From the NCBI GenBank assembly GCA_963665525.1, contig OY762280.1, positions 4,278,001-4,342,000 on the forward strand: a DNA stretch of 64,000 bases. Direction: 5' to 3'. Position numbers and translations under genes: made by a program. The notes beneath the pieces are model-generated. The model made no database searches, had not been told where the DNA came from, and saw only the letters and a program-made list of their open reading frames with translations. Positions 17,728 through 26,041 of this stretch are shown here, in pieces (the stretch's first letter is position 1; each line of letters begins with the position of its first letter). The stretch comes from UBA12077 sp963665525 (GTDB lineage: Bacteria; Bacteroidota; Bacteroidia; Bacteroidales; UBA12077).

Positions 17728-17754
17728 AAAAGCCCTTAGCTAGAAGCTAAAGGC
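17724..17754 (-). terminator. Terminator of the DUF3078 gene
   Basis: GCCCTTAGCT (17732-17741) and AGCTAAAGGC (17745-17754) form a 10-base stem with one mismatch. On the minus strand it is followed by TTTTTTATTT. Confidence 0.65.
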
Positions 17755-17773
17755 TAACAGCTAAAAATTTATT

Positions 17774-18652
17774 TTAAAATTTATAAGTTAATCCAACACC
17801 AAAAATTTCTTTAAACTGAGCTCTTGCCCCATGTTCTCCATTTTCGTCGACATAAGCTATATCATCATCAAATATTAAATGAGTACTTAAGTTTGCTGCC
17901 AGGTAATCATTTATTTTCATATTAATAAGCACTTTCCAGTCAACATCAACATTTTGTGCATTTTCAAGATAGTTAGAAAATAAACCAAGAGTTGAGTTGA
18001 AAGTAACATTCTTGAGTATCTCTTTTTTAACACCAATTGTTGCCGATCCCCCAAGCTCTAATCGGGTTTTATCTCCAGCATCAACTCCAAATGAACCGCG
18101 AGCAGATAAAGTATCGTCGAGAACCATGGTTAATTTACCTGCAACAGGTGATAAAACAGCATAAAAAGATTCATTGGGTTTGTACTCCATACCTAATGCT
18201 CCTGTTAAATATGCTGGAGCCATAAATTCTGAAATAACATAACTGGTATCTTCTTCGTACTTTTTACCTTCGTTCATTTGTGTCTTGAAATTAAGCATGG
18301 CACTAATAAAGAACGATTTTGATATTTTGCGTCCATACTTGGATAAGAAATCAATATGGTCATCAGTTTTTCTGTAATCCTGATCACCTTGTTTCTGAAT
18401 ACCGTAGCCAATATCCAGTACATTTGACCAGTCGTTTTTATCCTTCGAATAATTTAACGACACATTTACTAATCCATTAAAGGCATAAGAGTTTTCTCCA
18501 CCTGCAGACCAATTGGTTAATGAAACCTGAGAGAAGTTTATTGTACTTACGCCATCAAATTTCCAGTATTTAACAGTGTCAGCTTCTTCTTGTGCAACTA
18601 AAACCAATGTTGCAATTATGAATGCTAGGGATAAAATTAGTTTTTTGATCAT
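17774..18652 (-). CDS. DUF3078 outer-membrane protein
   Basis: 292 residues from the ATG at 18652, the start that begins a clean signal peptide (MIKKLILSLAFIIATLVLVAQ). The mature start YWKFDGVSTINFSQVSLTNWSAGGENS is the hallmark of DUF3078, a Bacteroidota family of predicted beta-barrels. Long alternating strands continue to a terminal FGVGLTYKF, ending in phenylalanine as barrel proteins do. Function unknown. A hairpin terminator follows. Confidence 0.85.
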   Translation of the reverse strand: MIKKLILSLAFIIATLVLVAQEEADTVKYWKFDGVSTINFSQVSLTNWSAGGENSYAFNGLVNVSLNYSKDKNDWSNVLDIGYGIQKQGDQDYRKTDDHIDFLSKYGRKISKSFFISAMLNFKTQMNEGKKYEEDTSYVISEFMAPAYLTGALGMEYKPNESFYAVLSPVAGKLTMVLDDTLSARGSFGVDAGDKTRLELGGSATIGVKKEILKNVTFNSTLGLFSNYLENAQNVDVDWKVLINMKINDYLAANLSTHLIFDDDIAYVDENGEHGARAQFKEIFGVGLTYKF

Positions 18653-18723
18653 TTTCTTATGTTTTAAATAAATAATGCTGTTATACAGTAAAATTATGCA
18701 TTTGTTCAATAATATAAAAGAAC

Positions 18724-19128
18724 TTAGTCTGAGAGTATTGAAATTACAATATTCCGTTTAGATCTAGGTCCGTCGAATTCGCAAAAAAAGATATTTTGCC
18801 AAGTCGATAATCCAAGCCTACCATCAATTATAGGAATGGTTTCACTCGGACCAACAATGCCAGCTTTTAAGTGAGAGTCTCCATTGTTGTCTTGAGCATC
18901 ATGCTCCCAAATTCCTGATGGAATTAGTTTATTTAATAAAGAAACAACATCGTTTTGAACTGAATTATCCCAATTTTCTTGAATCATTATCGCTGCTGTT
19001 GCACCTTGTGCATAAATATTAACTATTCCATTTAGAATATTACTTTTCGAAACAACTTGCTCAATGTTACTTGTAATATCAAATAAACCATTATGTTTAT
19101 TGGTTGATATTTGTATGATTTGTTGCAT
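18724..19128 (-). CDS. YjbQ family protein (UPF0047)
   Basis: 134 residues from the ATG at 19128, which starts the family's usual MQQIIQIST. Conserved family elements are visible: VNIYAQGATAAIMIQEN, WEHDAQDNNGDSHLKA, IVGPSETIPIIDGRLGLSTWQNIFFCEFDGPR. YjbQ proteins have been reported to have secondary thiamine-phosphate synthase activity; their cellular role is unsettled. It is a single gene, divergent from a hydrolase. Confidence 0.9.
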   Translation of the reverse strand: MQQIIQISTNKHNGLFDITSNIEQVVSKSNILNGIVNIYAQGATAAIMIQENWDNSVQNDVVSLLNKLIPSGIWEHDAQDNNGDSHLKAGIVGPSETIPIIDGRLGLSTWQNIFFCEFDGPRSKRNIVISILSD

Positions 19129-19173
19129 AATATCTTTAAATTTGATCAAGATAATTTACTAAGCTATTAAAAT

Positions 19174-20013
19174 ATGAATTATAAGTCAACAGTATATGCT
19201 TCATTCGATGGAATGAAACTTTCAGGATACTTATGGGAGCCGAAAGAAACTCCTAAGGCTCTCATTAACTTGGTTCATGGATTTGGTGAATATAGTGAAA
19301 GATATGATCAGTGGGCTATGCGCTTTGTTGAAAGAGGATTTGCAGTGCATGCAATAGATAATCGAGGGCATGGTAAGTCGGATGGTCGAAGAGGCCATAT
19401 TAATAAACATGATGAGTTTTTAAAGGATGTGGATGTTTTAGTTAATGAATCCAAAAAACTATTTCCTGAACTAAATCAATTCATTTATGGACATAGTATG
19501 GGCGGCAATATTGTTTTAAATTATATTTTAAAGCAAGAAAATGATTTTGTAGGAGCTGTTATATCATCGCCTTGGTTAAAATTATCCTTTAGTCCATCTG
19601 CATTGACCATATTTTTTGCAAGACTATTACAAAAGATTTATCCTAAATTTACTCAAAAATCAAAATTAGATGTTAAAGGAATTTCGCACGATTCCAAAGT
19701 TGTTGAAGCCTATTTAAAAGATCCTTTGATTCATGAAAAAATATCGGCCAAAATGTTTTTGGAGATTTATTCGGCTGGTTTATGGGCTATTGATCATGCT
19801 GAAAAACTAAATATACCTGTTTTAATTCAACACGGTACGGGGGATAAAATTACTTCTCATAAGGCTAGCCTTGAGTTTTATGAAAAAGCTAAGAGCTTTA
19901 AAAAGGACATTGTTTTTAAAGAATGGGAAGGATTATATCATGAGCTGCACAATGAGTTAGAGAAAGATCAGGTTTTTAAATTTGTTTTGACTTGGATTGA
20001 AAATAAGCTTTGA
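19174..20013 (+). CDS. Alpha/beta-hydrolase, lysophospholipase / monoacylglycerol-lipase type
   Basis: 279 residues, cytosolic (no signal). The motif order of the serine aminopeptidase S33 / monoglyceride lipase group is intact: LVHGFGEYSERY (oxyanion), IDNRGHGKSDGRRGHI, nucleophile elbow YGHSMGGNI, QHGTGDKIT with the acid and YHELHNE with the histidine. It likely hydrolyses mono- or lysolipid esters. Its stop codon overlaps the first AGCTTTGAG word of the element that carries the next gene. Confidence 0.85.
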   Translation: MNYKSTVYASFDGMKLSGYLWEPKETPKALINLVHGFGEYSERYDQWAMRFVERGFAVHAIDNRGHGKSDGRRGHINKHDEFLKDVDVLVNESKKLFPELNQFIYGHSMGGNIVLNYILKQENDFVGAVISSPWLKLSFSPSALTIFFARLLQKIYPKFTQKSKLDVKGISHDSKVVEAYLKDPLIHEKISAKMFLEIYSAGLWAIDHAEKLNIPVLIQHGTGDKITSHKASLEFYEKAKSFKKDIVFKEWEGLYHELHNELEKDQVFKFVLTWIENKL

Positions 20014-20437
20014 GTTATGAGCTGTATGCTTTGAGCGATTAATAGACATCTTATGAAAAATTTTAAAAAATTAAAAATTTGGGAAAAAGGATTCAAAATT
20101 GCTATTGATACATATAAGTTATCAAAGGACTTTCCATTAGAAGAAAAGTATGGATTGATTAGTCAAGTAAATAGAGCTGCAGTTTCAATAAGTTCAAACA
20201 TATCAGAAGGCAGTAGTCGTAGAAGTCAAAAGGATTATTATCGTTTTATTGAAATTGCTCTTGGTTCCTGCTTTGAATTAGAAAGCCAATTATTAATTGC
20301 TTCAGAATTGGAATTTTGTGATAAGGAAAAGACTAAAAGTATCTTACAAGAGATTGATGAGGAACAAAAAATGTTAATTGCTTTCATGAAAAAATTGCAA
20401 AATTAATCTCAGAGCTGTTAACTATAAACTCAAAGCT
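20006..20437. mobile_element. Possible IVS-like element around a four-helix-bundle gene
   Basis: AGCTTTGAGTT (20006-20016) reappears inverted after the gene as CTCAAAGCT (20429-20437); a further copy TGCTTTGAG is at 20027-20035. The gene inside belongs to the family found in 23S rRNA intervening sequences, which are also framed by inverted repeats. No transposase is present. Whether it moves is inference. Confidence 0.35.
20053..20406 (+). CDS. Four-helix-bundle protein (23S rRNA IVS / S23 family)
   Basis: 117 residues. Family features are clear: FKKLKIWEKGFKIAIDTYKL at the start, YGLISQVNRAAVSISSNISEG in the middle, RRSQKDYYRFIEIALGSCFELE, and a last helix. These proteins form pentameric four-helix bundles, occur in rRNA intervening sequences, and resemble the Avd accessory protein of diversity-generating retroelements. 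No reverse transcriptase is nearby. Function here unknown. Confidence 0.9.
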   Translation: MKNFKKLKIWEKGFKIAIDTYKLSKDFPLEEKYGLISQVNRAAVSISSNISEGSSRRSQKDYYRFIEIALGSCFELESQLLIASELEFCDKEKTKSILQEIDEEQKMLIAFMKKLQN

Positions 20438-20445
20438 AAATTATT

Positions 20446-21420
20446 ATGAAAACCTTTAGAACAGTTATACAACCACAAGAGTCTGAGAACATCATAAGTT
20501 ATCATACCCCTGTATTGTTTATGGGTTCGTGTTTTACTGAGAATATTGGGAATATGATGGCTAATTTAAAGTTCCCGGTTTTAATAAATCCTTTTGGTGT
20601 TTTATATAATCCTGTATCGGTTCAGCAAAGTTTAGAAATACTCCTTGATAAAAGAGATTTTGAAGAAAGTGATCTTGATTTTTTCAATGAACAATGGTTT
20701 AGCTTTTATCATGATACTGAGTTTTCAAATCCAAATAAACAAGAGTGTTTAGATAGAATTAATGTAACACTTAATAAAGCAAGAGAGCATTTAAAGAATG
20801 CAAAGTATTTAATAGTAACATTTGGCACAGCATGGGTATATGAGTATCTTAAGACTGGTAATGTAGTTTCAAATTGTCATAAAATACCAGCAAAAGAATT
20901 TCGTAGATTTAAACTTGGGGTTGAGGATATTTTTGTGAACTGGGCTAAATTAATGAATAGAATAGAAGATTATAATCCTGATTTAAAAATAATATTTACG
21001 GTAAGCCCGGTGCGCCACTGGAAAGATGGAGCTATTCAAAATCAGTTAAGTAAATCAACATTGATATTGGCAATTCATCAGCTTAAGAAATTATTTGATA
21101 ATGTTGAATATTTTCCGGCTTATGAAATTATGATGGATGATTTACGCGATTATCGTTTTTATGCTGACGATATGTTGCATCCTTCTATACTTGCTGTTGA
21201 TTATATCTGGGATCAGTTTTTACAAACCTATTTTCAAAAGGAAACAGAAAGAACAATTAAAGATGTAGAAAAAATTATTCAGGCAGCAGGCCATCGTCCG
21301 TTAAGACCAAATACAGCAAGTCACGAAAAATTTAAAAAAGCTCAGTTGCGAAAAATGGAAGAATTATCCAAAAAATACCCTATTCTTGATTTTACAGATG
21401 AGAAAAAATACTTTATTTAA
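20446..21420 (+). CDS. GSCFA-domain protein
   Basis: 324 residues. The family's name-giving motif appears near residue 27 as MGSCFTENIGNMM, followed by LINPFGVLYNPVSV and VTFGTAWVYEY, IIFTVSPVRHWKDG and FYADDMLHPSILAVDYIWD. This is the SGNH-hydrolase-like GSCFA family of Bacteroidota and plants; Ser, Gly, Asn/Thr and DxxHPS blocks suggest an esterase. Substrate unknown. It is 40 bases downstream of the four-helix-bundle gene. Confidence 0.9.
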   Translation: MKTFRTVIQPQESENIISYHTPVLFMGSCFTENIGNMMANLKFPVLINPFGVLYNPVSVQQSLEILLDKRDFEESDLDFFNEQWFSFYHDTEFSNPNKQECLDRINVTLNKAREHLKNAKYLIVTFGTAWVYEYLKTGNVVSNCHKIPAKEFRRFKLGVEDIFVNWAKLMNRIEDYNPDLKIIFTVSPVRHWKDGAIQNQLSKSTLILAIHQLKKLFDNVEYFPAYEIMMDDLRDYRFYADDMLHPSILAVDYIWDQFLQTYFQKETERTIKDVEKIIQAAGHRPLRPNTASHEKFKKAQLRKMEELSKKYPILDFTDEKKYFI

Positions 21421-21532
21421 AAATTATCCGATCTAACCTTTCAGAGTTCAAAGATCCTGAAAGAAGCAGAAATATTTTAGGAATTGAAAGAGTTAAGGAT
21501 ATTGAAGTTTTTTTCATTGTACCACAAACAAA

Positions 21533-23995
21533 ATGTTTAAATTGTTGTTTAAAAAATCTAAACAAATACATGATTGGATAATGAATTTTAGATTAATAAT
21601 AATAGCACTGTTCATATTTTTGAATTCTGTAGTCATTGCCCAACAAAACAATGGATTTGTAGAAGGCAGGGTTTACAATAGTAAAAACAATGAACCTGTC
21701 CCTTTTGCAAATGTTATTATTTATCAGACAACTACTGGAGTTGCAACAGATATCAATGGCGAGTATAAAATTAAGGGAGTTAAGCCTGGTTTTGTAAAAC
21801 TACAAGTATCAGCTGTTGGATTCGAAACCTATATTTCGCCCGATATTATGTTAACCAATGCACGTGCGGTAAGTATTGATATTCCTTTAAACGAAACTAG
21901 TTTACAGATTGATGAAGTAGTTGTAAAACCATCGTCTTTCAGAAAAACAGAAGAAAGTCCTGTTTCGCTTAGGGTAATAGGAGTTCAGGAAATAGAGAAG
22001 ATACCAGGAGCCAATCGTGATATTTCCAAAGTTATTCAATCATTTCCTGGAGTAGCTTCTACGCCTGCTCAGCGTAACGATGTGGTGGTGCGCGGTGGTG
22101 GACCCAGCGAAAACACATTTTATTTAGACGATGTAGAGATTCCAAATATCAATCATTTTGCAACACAAGGAGCTTCGGGTGGTCCTGTAGGAATTATTAA
22201 TGTGGATTTTGTGCGCGAAGTTAATCTTTACTCTGGTGCATTTCCTGCAAATCGCGGTGATGCGCTAAGTTCTGTAATTGAATTTAAACAGAAAGATGGA
22301 AATCCTGAAAAGACCGAAGTGCAAGGCACACTGGGGTCATCAGAAGTGGCTTTAACGCTGGATGGGCCTTTGGGTGAAAAGACAAATTATATTTTTTCGA
22401 TACGCAGATCTTATCTGCAATTGTTATTTGCTGCTTTGGAATTACCTTTTTTACCAACCTATAACGATGCCCAGTTTAAAATAAAATCAAGGCTAAACGA
22501 AAAGAATGAGCTTACTTTTATAGGTTTAGCGTCGTATGATGTGTCAGAACTTAATTTAGATGCCAATGAAACAGACTTGCAAAAATATATTTTAAATTTT
22601 CTCCCTGTTAATGAGCAATATGGATATACACTTGGTGCCGTATGGAAACACTATCGAGAGAAAAGTTATGGTACCTGGGTTATTAGTCGAAGTTACTTAA
22701 ATAACTATTCATATAAATATCAAAATAATGTTGAGGTAGACTCTTTATTAACATTCGATTATCTATCTTCTGAAGCAGAAAATAAATTTCGCTACGAGAA
22801 TACAACAAGAACTGATCATGGATTTAAAATAAATTTTGGTGCTGGATTAGAATATGCCCAGTATACCAATAATACTTTTCGTAAAGATTTTGTAGGTTCA
22901 TCGCCAATTATAACCGATTATGATGTTAACTTGGATTTTTGGAAATGGTCAGTATTTGGACAAATAAGTAAGGATTTTTTTGCAAAAAGATTAGTGCTTT
23001 CGTTAGGTGTTAGATCCGATGCAAATAACTATTCATCGAGCATGTCGAATTTATCAGAGCAGATTTCGCCACGCTTTTCGTCTTCGTATATGCTAACACC
23101 TGAATTATCGCTTAATTTTAATACAGGCAGGTATTATCAGCTGCCAGCATATACAACTTTAGGTTTTAGCAATGGAGCAGGAACATTAATTAATAAACAA
23201 AACGGACTAAAGTATATTTCGGTAGATCATATTGTTGGCGGGTTTGAATATCAACCAACATCAGAATCGCAAGTTACGGTTGAAGGTTTTTATAAAAGCT
23301 ATAAGAATTATCCATTTTCTATTAATGATTCTATTGCATTGGCAAATAAAGGCGCCGACTTTGGAACTTTTGGCGACGAAGAAGTTCTGTCAAAAGCAGA
23401 AGGAAGAACTTATGGTGTAGAATTATTGGCGCGATATAAAAACTTGTTGGGGTTTAATACAGTATTATCTTACACTTGGGTAAGAAGTGAGTTTAAAGAA
23501 TTCGACGATAAGCTGAATTTTACCGATAATTATATTCCATCATCGTGGGATAATATCCACTTACTGAATATTACAGCAACAAAATCATTGAAAAAGAATT
23601 GGCAATTTGGATTTAAATGGAGGTTTGTAGGGGGAGCACCGTTTACACCAATCGATAAAGACAAAACAAGTATTATTGCAGCTTGGGATGCTCGTGGAGT
23701 AGAATACCTCGATTTTAATCAATTTAATTCTAATCGCCTAAAACCTTTTCACCAATTGGATATTCGAATCGATAAGCAATATTTTTACAATAAGTGGACC
23801 TTAATGTTGTATCTGGATATTCAGAATGTTTATAATTTTAAGTACGAAGAACAAGATTTATTTATTCCACAAAAGGACCAAAATGGAAATAATATTGTTG
23901 ATCCTGAAAATCCTGAAAGGTATTTAATGCAAACAATAAAAAACGATGGTTCCGGAACCATTTTACCATCCTTAGGAATTATTGTTCAGTTTTAA
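21533..23995 (+). CDS. TonB-dependent receptor with carboxypeptidase-like N-terminal domain
   Basis: 820 residues; an ATG at 21581 would start a more ordinary signal peptide (MNFRLIIIALFIFLNSVVIAQ), so the start is unsure. A carboxypeptidase-regulatory-like domain (about 40-125, GRVYNSKNNEPVPFANVIIY ) precedes the plug (about 130-250, RDISKVIQSFPGVASTPAQR and VVVRGGGPSENTFYLDDVEI) and a 22-strand barrel ending LPSLGIIVQF. It imports an unknown ligand across the outer membrane. No SusD gene is adjacent, so it is not a classical polysaccharide locus. Confidence 0.9.
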   Translation: MFKLLFKKSKQIHDWIMNFRLIIIALFIFLNSVVIAQQNNGFVEGRVYNSKNNEPVPFANVIIYQTTTGVATDINGEYKIKGVKPGFVKLQVSAVGFETYISPDIMLTNARAVSIDIPLNETSLQIDEVVVKPSSFRKTEESPVSLRVIGVQEIEKIPGANRDISKVIQSFPGVASTPAQRNDVVVRGGGPSENTFYLDDVEIPNINHFATQGASGGPVGIINVDFVREVNLYSGAFPANRGDALSSVIEFKQKDGNPEKTEVQGTLGSSEVALTLDGPLGEKTNYIFSIRRSYLQLLFAALELPFLPTYNDAQFKIKSRLNEKNELTFIGLASYDVSELNLDANETDLQKYILNFLPVNEQYGYTLGAVWKHYREKSYGTWVISRSYLNNYSYKYQNNVEVDSLLTFDYLSSEAENKFRYENTTRTDHGFKINFGAGLEYAQYTNNTFRKDFVGSSPIITDYDVNLDFWKWSVFGQISKDFFAKRLVLSLGVRSDANNYSSSMSNLSEQISPRFSSSYMLTPELSLNFNTGRYYQLPAYTTLGFSNGAGTLINKQNGLKYISVDHIVGGFEYQPTSESQVTVEGFYKSYKNYPFSINDSIALANKGADFGTFGDEEVLSKAEGRTYGVELLARYKNLLGFNTVLSYTWVRSEFKEFDDKLNFTDNYIPSSWDNIHLLNITATKSLKKNWQFGFKWRFVGGAPFTPIDKDKTSIIAAWDARGVEYLDFNQFNSNRLKPFHQLDIRIDKQYFYNKWTLMLYLDIQNVYNFKYEEQDLFIPQKDQNGNNIVDPENPERYLMQTIKNDGSGTILPSLGIIVQF

Positions 23996-24056
23996 AAAAA
24001 CCGGATTTTTCAGAATTCAAATAACTTAAAAGATTTTGTTAAACAGGCAAAATAAA

Positions 24057-24080
24057 AGGATCAGACACAAGCCTGATCCT
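24057..24080. terminator. Convergent terminator hairpin
   Basis: AGGATCAG (24057-24064) and CTGATCCT (24073-24080) pair perfectly around an 8-base loop, with A-rich flank on the left. It lies between the TonB receptor and the convergent unknown gene. Confidence 0.6.
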
Positions 24081-24112
24081 TAAAACAAATAAACTTATAA
24101 TCAAATCAAATT

Positions 24113-24706
24113 TTAGTCCCAAACAATAACTATTTCTGTTAAATCATCGCCTTTCGCTAATGATTTGGTAATATTGGCCTGGACATTTTTGCAATTTGTA
24201 AATTCTAAAGCTCTTTCGCACCATCCGGCAATTCTGTGTTCAATTACTTCCTCAGGTTCTGGGAATTTGGTTATGTGTAATGTAAGCCCTTTGTCGTGTC
24301 CGTTAAGTACTTGTATATCCGATGGGCTATAATATGATGTAAAAACTCTACCTGCTCTTTGCATAATATAACTAGGTTTAGCTATCATAACAAAGATCTT
24401 GTAAACACCTTTAAGACCTTCTTCTGCACTATATCTTCCCGATTCACGAGCAGCTTTTTGAATATCATTATTGTAGAACATTTTTGCTAATGCTTTTGTA
24501 GGTTCTACAGCTCCATCTTTCATGGGATACCAATTATTAGCAAAAATCGCAGTCTTCATGATCGATTGCGAAGAATCTGGTAAAGAGCTAACCCAATTAT
24601 TTACCTGAGCAGAAAATTTCTTATCAACAAAGTTCTTGATTGACTTTACAGCTGTGCCTTTTACTTCCATTTTTGGTTGGTTTGTGTGTTTTTTTAAATT
24701 AAGCAT
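24113..24706 (-). CDS. Unknown protein of possible V4R / heme-NO-binding-like fold
   Basis: 197 residues from the ATG at 24706; an earlier ATG at 24787 lies inside the terminator of the upstream gene and is rejected. A start at 24670 (MEVKGTAVKS) is also possible. No signal peptide or membrane segment. The pattern of helices followed by SYYSPSDIQVLNGHDKGLTLHIT, a GWCERALEFT helix and a final TEIVIVWD strand recalls small ligand-binding domains of the V4R/HNOB type or DUF2378, but no diagnostic residues settle it. Function not recognised. Confidence 0.7.
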   Translation of the reverse strand: MLNLKKHTNQPKMEVKGTAVKSIKNFVDKKFSAQVNNWVSSLPDSSQSIMKTAIFANNWYPMKDGAVEPTKALAKMFYNNDIQKAARESGRYSAEEGLKGVYKIFVMIAKPSYIMQRAGRVFTSYYSPSDIQVLNGHDKGLTLHITKFPEPEEVIEHRIAGWCERALEFTNCKNVQANITKSLAKGDDLTEIVIVWD

Positions 24707-24772
24707 GAAATTACAACTTCTTTTATAAATAGTCAATAGATTTTTATGAGTGATATGAAAATATTGATAAAA

Positions 24773-24805
24773 GAAAAAGGGAACCAAATTTCCAGGTTCC
24801 CTTTT
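24773..24805 (-). terminator. Terminator of the endonuclease gene
   Basis: AAGGGAACC (24777-24785) and GGTTCCCTT (24795-24803) form a perfect 9-base stem; on the minus strand it is followed by TTTTTC. It lies 24 bases past the stop at 24827. Confidence 0.75.
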
Positions 24806-24826
24806 GTGCGTTTGTTTAATACTATG

Positions 24827-25879
24827 CTATATTTCTTTAATCAAATAGACATATACCGGCAAGTGATCACTGTAACCATTTTTATAAACACCTCCTGCAT
24901 GTGTCCTTTTTGGATATCCTTTATATCTTCCTTCTTCTTCTTTTAAGAAATCTTTATCAAAAATGAGCGTTTTATATAATTTAAAGCTGGATTTATCTTT
25001 TCCTAACAAAGGATAAGAAACAATCATTTGATCAAAAAGGTTCCACTTATCTCTATATGCAAGAGATCCAATACCTTTTTGAAATAATGGGTAAGTAGCA
25101 TTAAACAGTTCACCTTGATTAGTGCCTTCGACTGTTTTCTTTGCTTTTAGATGTTTTAATAAACTTTCGTTGTTTGGATCATCATTTAAATCACCCATAA
25201 TAATAATCTTAGCATCTTTATCTATATTCATGATTGAATCAGCTAATGATCGGGTTAGGTCTGCTGCTGCATTTCGTAAAGGTTTACTTCTTTTCTCACC
25301 TCCATAGCGCGATGGCCAGTGATTAACTATCACATGAATTTTTTCGCCATCAAGAATACCCGACACAACCAACTGATCCCGAGTAAAAAAATCATCCATT
25401 CCGTCGATTTTTAATGTTGCCGAAACGGTATTGGTAACTTTAAAAATAGCAGGCTGATACAATAAACCAACGTCTACACCCCGTTTGTCGGGAGATTCAT
25501 AATGAACTACTTCATAATTATATTTCTTTAAAGCGGGCATCTTTACTAAATCTTCAAGGACTGCTCTATTTTCAATTTCTGAGATACCTATAATAGCAGG
25601 TGCTGTTTTTGTTAAATCGAATCCTATTTGAGAAATGACAGATGACATGTTCTCTTGTTTTGACCAGTATTTCTTACCGTCCCATTTTTTTTCTCCTTCT
25701 GGCGTATATTCAAAATCTCTTTTTTCAGGTGTGTCTAAAGTGTCAAATAAATTTTCAAGATTATAAAATGCTATCGTTGCAACTTTAAACTGTTTTTCTT
25801 GAGCTTTTATAAAACCCACAATAAAAAAAGAAAAAACCACTAACAAAGCCAACTTAATTGTAATAATATTCTGTTTCAT
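24827..25879 (-). CDS. Secreted endonuclease/exonuclease/phosphatase family protein
   Basis: 350 residues. A signal peptide (LALLVVFSFFIVGFIKAQE) is followed by an EEP (DNase I-like) domain with its catalytic landmarks: FYNLENLFD, IIGISEIENRAVLEDL (metal-binding Glu), VNHWPSRYGGEKRSKPLR, IIMGDLNDDPNNESL (Asp/Asn) and the terminal YSDHLPVYV (Asp-His). It probably cleaves extracellular DNA or another phosphodiester. It is divergent from a TonB receptor plus DUF5689 lipoprotein, a context that suggests an uptake locus for the products. Confidence 0.9.
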   Translation of the reverse strand: MKQNIITIKLALLVVFSFFIVGFIKAQEKQFKVATIAFYNLENLFDTLDTPEKRDFEYTPEGEKKWDGKKYWSKQENMSSVISQIGFDLTKTAPAIIGISEIENRAVLEDLVKMPALKKYNYEVVHYESPDKRGVDVGLLYQPAIFKVTNTVSATLKIDGMDDFFTRDQLVVSGILDGEKIHVIVNHWPSRYGGEKRSKPLRNAAADLTRSLADSIMNIDKDAKIIIMGDLNDDPNNESLLKHLKAKKTVEGTNQGELFNATYPLFQKGIGSLAYRDKWNLFDQMIVSYPLLGKDKSSFKLYKTLIFDKDFLKEEEGRYKGYPKRTHAGGVYKNGYSDHLPVYVYLIKEI

Positions 25880-25990
25880 AGTATTGATTTATAAATTGTT
25901 GGTAATTGTATAAAAAATTTTCGGAAGTTAAAAACTTAGTGTGTATTTTTACGACCCTTTCCTTAAAAATGAAGAACGATTTTTTAAGAT

Positions 25991-25998
25991 TAGGTTTG
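25991..25998 (+). promoter_or_regulatory. -7 promoter box for the TonB receptor/DUF5689 operon
   Basis: TAGGTTTG matches TAnnTTTG, 43 bases before the start codon at 26042. No -33 TTTG at the proper distance. Confidence 0.4.
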
Positions 25999-26041
25999 GA
26001 TCTGAAAGTAATAATTTTAAATATTTAATTAACCTAAACAA

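Noticed and set aside
24707..24787. Longer start of the unknown gene at 24787
   Set aside because: The start lies inside the terminator hairpin of the upstream endonuclease gene.
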